This document shows, in pieces, positions 21,840 to 29,405 of a stretch of 32,807 nucleotides of DNA (its first letter is position 1; each line of letters starts with the position of its first letter). The position numbers and the translations under genes were made by a program. The stretch comes from JAAYDF01 sp964511155 (GTDB lineage: Bacteria > Planctomycetota > Phycisphaerae > UBA1845 > PWPN01). The notes below the pieces were generated by a model. It saw only the letters and a program-made list of their open reading frames with translations. It ran no database searches and was not told the DNA's origin. The stretch is taken from positions 1 to 32,807 of the forward strand of contig CAZEEJ010000044.1 in assembly GCA_964511155.1 (NCBI GenBank), in the 5' to 3' direction.

Positions 21840-23425
21840 CCGCAGCCGCCCCTGACATCGCCGGAGCGGGTTCTCCCGTAGCGGCCGCCCCCCGACTTCG
21901 GCGAGCTCTCTTCGAGCCTGAGCCTCAGAGCCGAAGGCAGCCGAGCCGTGGCGGCCGGGCTCGCAGGCGCACTGCTCAAAGAGCAGTGGCACACAGGCGC
22001 ACTGCTCACAGAGCAGTGGCACACGGACGCCATGCACGTCACCGCACGACCGCAGCGGCCGCCACGGGAGGCGGCCGCTACCGGTGTGGCACCGGCGTCT
22101 CGCCGGTGCGGGCGGCAGATCATGCGCCGACCGCCACGGGGGGTGGCCGCTACGGGCTCGCGCTGTCACTCCATGCGCTGATGCTGGGCGTCTTTCTCTT
22201 GGTAAATCCAACCTTCGTGTCGGCCGCCTCGATGGAGCCCCTGACGCTGGACGGCGTGGTACCGGCGACGTTCCCCGTGGGCACGGCCGCTCCGGTGGCC
22301 ATCCCTCTGCCCGCGAGCCCGGCATGGCCGGCTACGCTCACCGCGTACATCCGCGCGGAGGGCCCCGGCGAGCCGATGACCGCCGTGGCCCAATGCGAGA
22401 CCGGAGCGGGCCTCGAGCCCCGGGCCTGGTTCCTGTGGACCGCCCGCCCGGAGAATCTGGGCAAGAAGATTACGATCCGTCTGGAGCCGGCGGACGCGAA
22501 GCCGCGGCCCGTCTACGAGGTGAAAAGCGACGATCCGCAGGTTCACGTCACCGCCCCCGACGGCAAGCCGATCCTCTCGTACTGGTATGGCCAGCCTGCT
22601 CCAAACCAGCGCTACCCGCTCTCGGACTTCATCCACCCGCTGATCGGCCTGGACGGTGAAACGATCACCGACAGCGGGCCGGCCGACCACTTGCACCACC
22701 GCGGTGTTTTCTGGTCGTGGGTGCGCTACGAGCGAAACGGAGCGTCGATCGGCAACTGGTGGATCCCGAATCTGATGCGGTGCGAACCCGCCGGGTTGGA
22801 GCTGGGCAGCGGCCCGGTCTTCGCCGCGTTCCATGCCCGTCAGTACCTGGTGCATCATCCGAAGGACGGATCAACACCGCAGCGCGTGCTCGAACACGAG
22901 GTGACCTGCCGGGTCTTCCCCACCACGCCGACCGGGCGGGCGGTGGACGTGGATCTCACGATCCGCGCTCTCCAGGATGGCGTGCGGATCGGCGGGCAGA
23001 CGGACATCGGGAAGGGCTACGGCGGGATGACCGTCCGCTACGGTCCCGGCAAGGAACCGCGGATCGAGGTAGACGGTGAGTTCCACCCCAAGGACCTGAT
23101 TCGCCATCGGGCTCACTGGGCGAGTTGGACGGGGCTCTTCCCCCAGGCGGACGGCCAACCGGGGCGAACCCGGAGCGGAGCGGCCCTGCTCGTCCATCCC
23201 AGCCACGCCGGCAGCCCGCCCGAATGGCTCACCCGTTACTACGGGGTGCTCTGCGTCTGCTACCCCGGCCTGGACATGCTCGACATTGGCAAGGACACGC
23301 CGCTTCGATTACGCTACCGCATCTGGATTCATCGGGGGGACGCCCGTGAAGGCGGCGTCGAGGCACAGTACCGCGCTTACAGTTCTGACTGGCAGTGGCG
23401 GGCCCCGGAACGCGTCAACAAGTAG
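21836..23425 (+). CDS. DUF6807 (PmoA-like) secreted protein with repeat-filled 5' end
   Basis: From about residue 122 on this is a DUF6807 ('methane oxygenase PmoA' family) protein: GKPILSYWYGQPAP, YPLSDFIHPLIGLDGETITD, PADHLHHRGVFWSW, ASWTGLF and the C-terminal YRIWIHRGD. The family is frequent beside sugar-degradation genes in planctomycetes; its reaction is not established. ATG 21836 has a perfect AAGGAGG 9 nt upstream and overlaps tatC by 4 nt, giving 529 aa. Codons about 30-110, however, are made of intergenic repeats (21965-22024, 22055-22109) read without stops, giving an Arg-rich stretch. A hydrophobic signal (LALSLHALMLGVFLLV...VSA) comes only at about residues 108-130. Translation from ATG 22181 would give a short signal without a positive start. 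Repeat insertion behind the native start is the simplest reading. Followed by the GH38 gene after 52 nt. Confidence 0.8.
   Translation: MTAAAPDIAGAGSPVAAAPRLRRALFEPEPQSRRQPSRGGRARRRTAQRAVAHRRTAHRAVAHGRHARHRTTAAAATGGGRYRCGTGVSPVRAADHAPTATGGGRYGLALSLHALMLGVFLLVNPTFVSAASMEPLTLDGVVPATFPVGTAAPVAIPLPASPAWPATLTAYIRAEGPGEPMTAVAQCETGAGLEPRAWFLWTARPENLGKKITIRLEPADAKPRPVYEVKSDDPQVHVTAPDGKPILSYWYGQPAPNQRYPLSDFIHPLIGLDGETITDSGPADHLHHRGVFWSWVRYERNGASIGNWWIPNLMRCEPAGLELGSGPVFAAFHARQYLVHHPKDGSTPQRVLEHEVTCRVFPTTPTGRAVDVDLTIRALQDGVRIGGQTDIGKGYGGMTVRYGPGKEPRIEVDGEFHPKDLIRHRAHWASWTGLFPQADGQPGRTRSGAALLVHPSHAGSPPEWLTRYYGVLCVCYPGLDMLDIGKDTPLRLRYRIWIHRGDAREGGVEAQYRAYSSDWQWRAPERVNK
21965..22024 (+). repeat. Two tandem 30-bp palindromic units
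   Basis: Units 21965-21994 and 21995-22024 differ at one base; each contains a hairpin, CACTGCTC-AAA-GAGCAGTG in the first. A third, slightly changed unit lies at 20711-20739. They sit inside the frame of the DUF6807 gene. Confidence 0.85.
22055..22109. repeat. Paired GC-rich palindromes inside DUF6807 gene
   Basis: GCGGCCGCC/GGCGGCCGC (22055-22063, 22070-22078) followed by GCACCGGCG/CGCCGGTGC (22089-22097, 22101-22109). The same pair lies at 11644-11687 in the other orientation. Confidence 0.8.
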
Positions 23426-23477
23426 CGCAGGCCGGCCTTCGCGCCTCACCGGCCTGCAACCTCAGGAGACAGCCGCA

Positions 23478-26234
23478 GTGTCGAGCACGAAGCGCGTCGG
23501 ACATTACGTGGTCAGCACGCACTGGGACCGCGAGTGGTATGAATCGTTTCAGGACTATCGTTTCCGCCTGGTGGCCCTCCTCGACGAGGTGCTGGACACC
23601 ATGCAGCGCGACCCCAGGTTCCGGTACTTTCAGACGGACGGGCAGAGCATCATCATCGAAGACTATCTGGCCATCCGGCCGGAGCGGGCGGAGGAGGTCC
23701 GGTCGCTGGCCCGCGACGGCAGGCTGCGCATCGGCCCGTGGTACGTGCTGCCCGACGAGTTCCTGGTCGGCGGCGAATCGCTGATCCGCAACCTGCAGCT
23801 TGGGCTCAAGGTTGCCGCCCGCTACGGCCAGCCGTCCCGCACCGGCTTCGTCTGCGACCTGTTCGGCCACAACTCGCAACTGCCCCAGATTCTGCGAGGC
23901 TTCGGCATCGATAATGCCTTCGTGTGGCGCGGGGGCGGCGATCCCACCCATGGGGCCATGTTCCGCTGGCAGGCGGCCGACGGCACCGAGGTGCTGGCGT
24001 ACCGCTTTTCAGGAAATGGCGGGTACTGCACCTACAACTTCGCGGTCCGCAAGGGCCGGGACGCCGATACCCCCGTGACCTTCGCCGAAGCGTTCGAGGG
24101 CCTCCGCTGGGTAGTCGATCACGAAACGCAGCGCTGCCCAACGCCCGCGTTCCTGCTGTTCGACGGCGGCGACCACATGGAGATCGACCCGCAGATCACC
24201 CGGCTGATCGAGGAAGGCAACAAGACGTTCGAGGACGTCGAGCTCCTGCACTCGCACCTGGACGGTTTTATCGAGGATCTGCGCGAGCAGCGCGACGCCA
24301 TCACCCGGGTGATCCAGGGCGAGCTGCGCGATCCCGGCCGGCAGGGTGAAGAGACCTGGCTGATCCCCGGCGTGCTCAGCAGCCGCGTCCCGATCAAGCA
24401 GGCCAATGCCCGCTGCGAAGCTGAACTGTGCCTGTGGGCCGAACCCTTCAGCACGTTCGCCGGGCTGGCCGGCCGGGCCTACCCCACCAGCTATCTTGCC
24501 CTCGCGTGGCAATACCTGCTGGAGAACCACCCGCACGACTCGATCTGCGCGTGCAGTATCGACCAGGTGCACAAGGACATGGATTACCGGTTTGACCAGT
24601 CCATCGGCATCTCCTCGCACGTCACGCGGGACGCGCTGCGGAGCGTGGCTGAGTCTATCGCCCTACCGGAGATGAACGAGCCGGACATCGCCCTGGTGGT
24701 GTTCAACCCGTCGGCGGATCCGATCGACGGGCCGGTCGATCTGACCCTTCGCTTCCCCAGCAAGCTGGATACGGTGTTCCAGGAGTTCTTCGGGTTCGAG
24801 CCGAAGATCGGGTTCCGCCTGTTCGATCCTGACGGCCACGAACTCGCTTACCAGTATGTCGGACATCGGCGGGACCGGATGAGCCTGAGGATACGGGTGC
24901 GCAAGTTCCCGGAGCCCGACACGCGGCACGAGGTGGACGTGAGCGTTCCAGTGCAGGTGCCGGCCTACGGTTACACGCGCATCATGTGCCGACCGGTCAA
25001 GGAGCCGACCCGGTATCTGGGGTCCATGCGGGTGAACGACCACACGATTGCCAACGAACACCTGGAGGTGGCGGTCAACGCTAACGGTACGCTCAAGGTG
25101 ACCGACAAACGCAGCGGGCAGACCTTCGACCGTCTGCTGACGCTGGAGGACTGCGCGGATATCGGTGACGGCTGGTACCACGGGATGGCCGCGCAGGAGC
25201 AGGCCTTCTCCTCGATCGCTTCGCCCGCCGACGTCGCCCTCGTCGCCGACGGGATTGCCAAGGCGACGCTCATGGTGCGGGTGACCATGCAGGTACCCGA
25301 GCGGTTCCTGTTCGACGCCTTCCGCCGCAGCGAGCGGCTGGCCCCGCTGGTGGTGACGCATCACGTGACCTTGCGCCGGGGCGGCACCGCGGTCGAGGTC
25401 CGCACGGTCGTGGAGAACACGATCCGCGACCACCGGCTTCGCGTACTTGTGCCCACCGGGGCGGACACGGCCACCTGCCTGAGCGACTCGGCCTTTGACG
25501 TGGTCGAGCGGCCCATCGCCCTGCGTGCGGACAATGCTCAGTACAAGGAGTTGGAGGTCGAGACGCGGCCGCAGCAGACCTGGACGGCAGTCCACGACCG
25601 AACGCGCGGACTGGCGGTGATCGCCACCGGGTTGCTGGAATCGGCGGTGCCCGACGTGCCGGAGCGCCCCATCGCCCTGACCCTGCTGCGGTCGTTCATC
25701 AAGGCCGTGGGGACCAGCGGACAAGAAGGCGGCGAGATCCAGGGCACGCACGAATTCCGATACCAGATCGTGCCCCTGGCGGGGGAGCCCGACGCGGCCA
25801 CCCTGTGCCGCATGGGTCAGCGGCTGGCGGCCGGCGTTCGGCTGGTGCAGGTCGAGCCCTGGATGTGCCGGCAACAGGTCGCCCAAGGGCGAAAATGCCT
25901 TAACCTGCCGCCGGTACACAGCTTCCTCGAGATCGACTCGCCGGATGCCATCGTCACTGCCGTGCATCGGCTGGATGGTGACGAGGCGGTGACCATCCGC
26001 ATGTTCAACCCCCGGACGAAGCCAATTGATGTTCCCCTCGTGCTGCACGGGGCGGGCGACGAGGCCTGTTTGACGGATATGGAAGGCCGTGCCGGCGACC
26101 CGATTCCGTGTACCGAAGGGCGGCTCAGCGTCACGCTGCGGCCTAAGCAGATTGCGACCGTCCGCCTGGCACTGCCATCGGCCGTGGAAGCCGGCACCCC
26201 TCGACGCGGCGGCGGAAAGCGGACGCGGGCGTAG
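23478..26234 (+). CDS. GH38 family alpha-mannosidase
   Basis: 918 aa. The N-terminal catalytic domain (about 7-290) carries the GH38 zinc and active-site motifs: HWDREW (15-20; His15 and Asp17 as metal ligands) and CDLFGHNSQLPQ with the nucleophile Asp near 127. A three-helix-bundle part follows (about 290-390, with ENHPHDSICACSIDQVHKDM), then long beta domains to the C-terminus, as in bacterial alpha-mannosidases of about 900-1000 aa. There is no signal peptide, so it is probably cytoplasmic and trims mannose from imported glycans. The start is GTG 23478 with AGGAGA about 8 nt upstream; the open frame continues further up but overlaps the DUF6807 gene. It is likely co-transcribed with tatC and DUF6807. 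Confidence 0.93.
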   Translation: MSSTKRVGHYVVSTHWDREWYESFQDYRFRLVALLDEVLDTMQRDPRFRYFQTDGQSIIIEDYLAIRPERAEEVRSLARDGRLRIGPWYVLPDEFLVGGESLIRNLQLGLKVAARYGQPSRTGFVCDLFGHNSQLPQILRGFGIDNAFVWRGGGDPTHGAMFRWQAADGTEVLAYRFSGNGGYCTYNFAVRKGRDADTPVTFAEAFEGLRWVVDHETQRCPTPAFLLFDGGDHMEIDPQITRLIEEGNKTFEDVELLHSHLDGFIEDLREQRDAITRVIQGELRDPGRQGEETWLIPGVLSSRVPIKQANARCEAELCLWAEPFSTFAGLAGRAYPTSYLALAWQYLLENHPHDSICACSIDQVHKDMDYRFDQSIGISSHVTRDALRSVAESIALPEMNEPDIALVVFNPSADPIDGPVDLTLRFPSKLDTVFQEFFGFEPKIGFRLFDPDGHELAYQYVGHRRDRMSLRIRVRKFPEPDTRHEVDVSVPVQVPAYGYTRIMCRPVKEPTRYLGSMRVNDHTIANEHLEVAVNANGTLKVTDKRSGQTFDRLLTLEDCADIGDGWYHGMAAQEQAFSSIASPADVALVADGIAKATLMVRVTMQVPERFLFDAFRRSERLAPLVVTHHVTLRRGGTAVEVRTVVENTIRDHRLRVLVPTGADTATCLSDSAFDVVERPIALRADNAQYKELEVETRPQQTWTAVHDRTRGLAVIATGLLESAVPDVPERPIALTLLRSFIKAVGTSGQEGGEIQGTHEFRYQIVPLAGEPDAATLCRMGQRLAAGVRLVQVEPWMCRQQVAQGRKCLNLPPVHSFLEIDSPDAIVTAVHRLDGDEAVTIRMFNPRTKPIDVPLVLHGAGDEACLTDMEGRAGDPIPCTEGRLSVTLRPKQIATVRLALPSAVEAGTPRRGGGKRTRA

Positions 26235-26260
26235 GCGGGTGGTAGCTCTGGTTGAGTCAC

Positions 26261-26319
26261 CCGGGGACTTGCGTCCCCGGCTCGCTTGCGTCCCCGGCTC
26301 GCTTGCGTCCCCGGCTCGT
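26261..26319 (+). repeat. Hairpin plus three 17-bp tandem repeats
   Basis: CCGGGGAC/GTCCCCGG (26261-26280) is a hairpin 26 nt after the mannosidase stop and may end its transcript. TTGCGTCCCCGGCTCGC repeats at 26269-26285, 26286-26302 and 26303-26319 (last base changed). A run of TCCTGTC units follows at about 26331-26354, then TATAAT at 26365-26370, a possible -10 box for the next gene. Confidence 0.7.
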
Positions 26320-26444
26320 GTGTCCGCCGACTCCTGTCTCCTGTCTCCTGTCTTCTCTTTCCTGTATAATCCTCCCCCACGGTACGCGTCGGCGTGCCCC
26401 GAACGAACAACCGTCATCCGACCGCCAAGCACGAGGTGGACCCC

Positions 26445-27803
26445 ATGTGTACGAATCGCTTCCGCCGACTCAGCGTTCTGCTCGTTGCCGGACTCCTCCC
26501 CCTGACCGCCTGCGACCGGACGAGCGAGCCGTCCGCCGCCGCCGCGGTGGACATCTCGGAACTCGTGATCATTACCCCGCACGGAGCGACGATCCGGGAG
26601 GCCTTTGCCGACGGCTTCCGCCGCTGGCAGGAGGACCAGAAACTGCCCGGCGTCATCACTATCCGCTGGATCCACAAGGGCACGCTGGACTGCCAGCGAC
26701 ACCTTTACGATCGCTATGCCCAGTTCACGGAATCCTCGCAGAAGCGGATCGGGGTGGACGTGTTCTGGGGTGGCGGCATCGCGGTGCATCGGGAGGTGGC
26801 GGCTCGCGGTTTCGCGCTGCCGGTGAAGCTCTCGGAGCAGGCCCTGGCGGGTATCCCGGCGGAGCTGAACGGCCAGCCGCTCTACGCTCCGGACGGTGCC
26901 TGGCATGGGACCGCGTTGGGCGGGTTCGGCATCATGTTCAACCGGTCGGCCTGCCAGGCCCGCGGGGTGCCCGAGCCGACCACTTGGTCGGACCTCGCCG
27001 GGCCGGACTACGCCGGCTGGATGGCGGTCGCGGATCCAACCCTCTCCGGCAGCGTGACCCAATGCCTCGTGCTGATCATGCTCAAGCACGGGTGGGAGGA
27101 GGGCTGGGGCATTGTGACGGGGCTGATGGCTAACGCCAACGGTGTGCTCTCCTCCAGCGCGCTGATCTCCCCCACCGTGGCCGCCGGCATCACCCTGGCG
27201 GGCCTCGAGCCGGAGTTCATCGCCCGCATGACCATCGCCGAAGCGCGCGACGGCCTGGGTTACGTCAACCCGCCGGCCGCGACGGCCATCACCCCCGACC
27301 CGGTGACGGTGTTGGTCGGTACTTCCCAGTTGGAAGCCGCGACCCAGTTTGTGGAGTTCACCCTCTCGCCGCAGGGGCAGTGCCTCTGGGCCTTGCCGCC
27401 CGACGTGCCCGGCGGGCCGCCGGGACAACCGCTGTATCGCTACCCCATCCGCCCGGAAATCTATGAGCAGTACAAAGGCCAGCTTGTGGTCCAGGGCAAC
27501 CCGTTTGCCGAGCAGAGCGACTTTCGGATCGATGAGCAGTTGGAGCGGGCGTACACCATCCTGCTGCCGGTGCTGGTCAACGCCGCGTGCGGTCCCAACC
27601 ACCTGGCTCTCCAGCACGCCTGGCGTCAGGCTCAGGCGGAGGGCAACGGCTCGCCCCGCCTGGCGGAGCTGCGTCGGCCGCCCTTCACCGAAGCCGAGGC
27701 CCTGGAACACGCCGAAACCTGCGCCCAGAACCCCCACGAGGTCCTGGAACTGCAGAGCCAGTGGTCGCAACTGTTTGCCGAGCGATACCGGGCGGGCTCC
27801 TGA
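26445..27803 (+). CDS. ABC-transporter substrate-binding lipoprotein
   Basis: 452 aa. The signal peptide MCTNRFRRLSVLLVAG... ends in LTAC (Cys23). The body has the layout of iron/spermidine-type periplasmic binding proteins: LVIITPHGATIREAFADGFRRW, VDVFWGGGIAVHREVAARG, GTALGGFGIMFNR, TWSDLAGPDYAGWMAVADPTLSGS and a late FVEFTLSPQGQ. It would bind a ligand (metal chelate or small organic ion, not identifiable here) outside the inner membrane. No permease or ATPase gene is next to it, so it is an orphan or works with a distant transporter. The start at 26445 is chosen for the lipobox and GAGGTGG upstream; a 17-codon longer frame exists. Confidence 0.85.
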   Translation: MCTNRFRRLSVLLVAGLLPLTACDRTSEPSAAAAVDISELVIITPHGATIREAFADGFRRWQEDQKLPGVITIRWIHKGTLDCQRHLYDRYAQFTESSQKRIGVDVFWGGGIAVHREVAARGFALPVKLSEQALAGIPAELNGQPLYAPDGAWHGTALGGFGIMFNRSACQARGVPEPTTWSDLAGPDYAGWMAVADPTLSGSVTQCLVLIMLKHGWEEGWGIVTGLMANANGVLSSSALISPTVAAGITLAGLEPEFIARMTIAEARDGLGYVNPPAATAITPDPVTVLVGTSQLEAATQFVEFTLSPQGQCLWALPPDVPGGPPGQPLYRYPIRPEIYEQYKGQLVVQGNPFAEQSDFRIDEQLERAYTILLPVLVNAACGPNHLALQHAWRQAQAEGNGSPRLAELRRPPFTEAEALEHAETCAQNPHEVLELQSQWSQLFAERYRAGS

Positions 27804-27853
27804 TCACGGCCCTGTGCATCTGCGGGATCTGTGGGTCGGAAGAAAAGAAGTAA

Positions 27854-28021
27854 CCACAGATGAACACAGATGGACACAGATGGGATCAATGTGGAAGAGG
27901 AGCAGGAGGAGGAGGATTAAGAGTAGGAGTAGGAAGAAGAATCGAGGAGGTCTTATCTGTGTCAATCTGTGTGATCTGTGGGCTTTTCCTCTGCCCATAA
28001 ATCACACAGATTGACGCAGAT
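27854..28021. repeat. CACAGAT-type intergenic repeat cluster
   Basis: CACAGATG is repeated at 27854-27881. Then comes a purine-only-like tract of GGA and AGA (about 27893-27950), followed by ATCTGTGTCAATCTGTGTGAT (27955-27975), whose inverted copy at 28001-28021 matches at 20 of 21 bases. The cluster would fold into a strong hairpin 24 nt before the hydrolase start. Similar CACAGAT repeats are widespread between genes in PVC-group genomes. Confidence 0.8.
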
Positions 28022-28044
28022 GAGGGGGGAGACGCGGAGGTGAG

Positions 28045-29265
28045 ATGACCCACGGATGGGGATCGTTCCTGTTCCTCCTGTGTCCGCCGTTGTTGGGGGG
28101 CATCCTGCTGTGGCGGTTTCCCGCTTACCGCAGGATTCGTTACCGATCCCTGGCCGTCTACCTCGTGGTCATGAGCCTGTTGATCTGGGGGGCTCTGCAG
28201 ATCGTCGCCTACGTGGCCCAGGGGTGGGTCGTGCCGACCGAAGTGGCCATCGTTCTCTGGTTTACGATCGGCTGGCGGCTGGCCTGGACGCTGTGGGCAC
28301 GGATCGTCGGGCGAGCGGGCGAACGATGGCGGCGCTGGGCGAGGAGGAGACGACGCCACGGACTGGCTGTGCCCCAACGGCTGCGGCTCATCGCACCGGC
28401 CAGGGTGGCCTGTACCGTCGTCATCTTCGCCCCGCTGTTTCTGGCCACGGTGCTGACGCACCGCTGCAAAATCCCGGATGGACAGGACCCGCAGAGCATC
28501 TTCGAGCGGCCGTTCGAGTCCCTGCGTATCCCGACGCGGGACGGCCATGAGCTCGACGGCTGGCTGGTGCCGCAGGAGGGGGCCGACCGAACGCTGATCA
28601 TCTGCCACGGAGCGGGAGCCAACAAAGGCAACTTCGTCTGGTTCCTGGCGCCGTTTCTGGGCAAGCAGTACAACGTGGCATTCTTCGACTTCCGGGCCCA
28701 CGGCAGCAGCACCGGTCGGCAAACCACGTATGGCATCCGCGAACGGCTCGACGTGGTAGCGGTGGTCGACTGGTTGAAACGCGAACGACCCGAGCAGGCC
28801 CGCCGGATCGTCGGCTTGGGCTCGTCGCAGGGGGCGATGGCCCTGGCGCTCGCCGCCGCCGAGGAGCCGCGCATCGACGCGATCATTCTCGACAGCCCCT
28901 TTGTCTCGCCCGAAGCCCTCGCCCTGCACCACGCCCGCCGGGTGCCGGTGCTCGGCCCCACCGCGGCGCGATACCTGCTCGGCCTCATGTCCGGTCTGAC
29001 CGGGACCAACTTCTTCGACGCCTCGGCCGAACGGGCGGTCGCTTCCGTCGGCCAGCGGCCAGTCCTCGTCATCCATGGGAACGAGGACATCGGCATGCCC
29101 GCCGCCCACGCCCAACGGCTCTACGACGCGGCTCCGGGGCCGCGGGAAATCTGGTTCGGGCCGGGACCACACAGCAACATCATCACTACCGTGCCCGACG
29201 AGTACGGCTGGCGCGTGCTGGCGTTCCTGGACGCGCATCTGGACGGCGATAACCCCGAGCCGTGA
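28045..29265 (+). CDS. Membrane-anchored alpha/beta hydrolase
   Basis: 406 aa. Three or four hydrophobic helices in the first 140 residues (about 7-24, 34-58, 62-86, 117-138) anchor it in the membrane. An alpha/beta-hydrolase domain follows (about 150-400): oxyanion-region HGAGANKGNF, nucleophile elbow GLGSSQGA with Ser261, acid in HGNEDIG and catalytic His in GPHSN. The family contains esterases, acyl-transferases and peptidases; the substrate cannot be told. GGAGG lies close to the ATG (4 nt). The repeat cluster directly upstream would lie in its leader. Confidence 0.85.
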   Translation: MTHGWGSFLFLLCPPLLGGILLWRFPAYRRIRYRSLAVYLVVMSLLIWGALQIVAYVAQGWVVPTEVAIVLWFTIGWRLAWTLWARIVGRAGERWRRWARRRRRHGLAVPQRLRLIAPARVACTVVIFAPLFLATVLTHRCKIPDGQDPQSIFERPFESLRIPTRDGHELDGWLVPQEGADRTLIICHGAGANKGNFVWFLAPFLGKQYNVAFFDFRAHGSSTGRQTTYGIRERLDVVAVVDWLKRERPEQARRIVGLGSSQGAMALALAAAEEPRIDAIILDSPFVSPEALALHHARRVPVLGPTAARYLLGLMSGLTGTNFFDASAERAVASVGQRPVLVIHGNEDIGMPAAHAQRLYDAAPGPREIWFGPGPHSNIITTVPDEYGWRVLAFLDAHLDGDNPEP

Positions 29266-29405
29266 AGATGCGAAGCCGCAACCGGCGGAGGGTGCGAAGC
29301 CGCGAGCGACGGGCGGTGCAAGCGGGCGGCTTGCGTTATAATGCCCGCCTTTGGGCCGGCGGGCCGGGACGGTGCCGCGGCCGGTGATATCGCGAAGGGA
29401 CGACC

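Noticed and set aside
21965..22024. Possible short CRISPR array
   Set aside because: The 30-bp units are directly adjacent without spacers, are palindromic, and no cas genes are near.
24663..27770. 1035-aa minus-strand open frame
   Set aside because: It is antisense to the mannosidase and binding-protein genes, both of which have clear family motifs; the frame has no recognisable domain.
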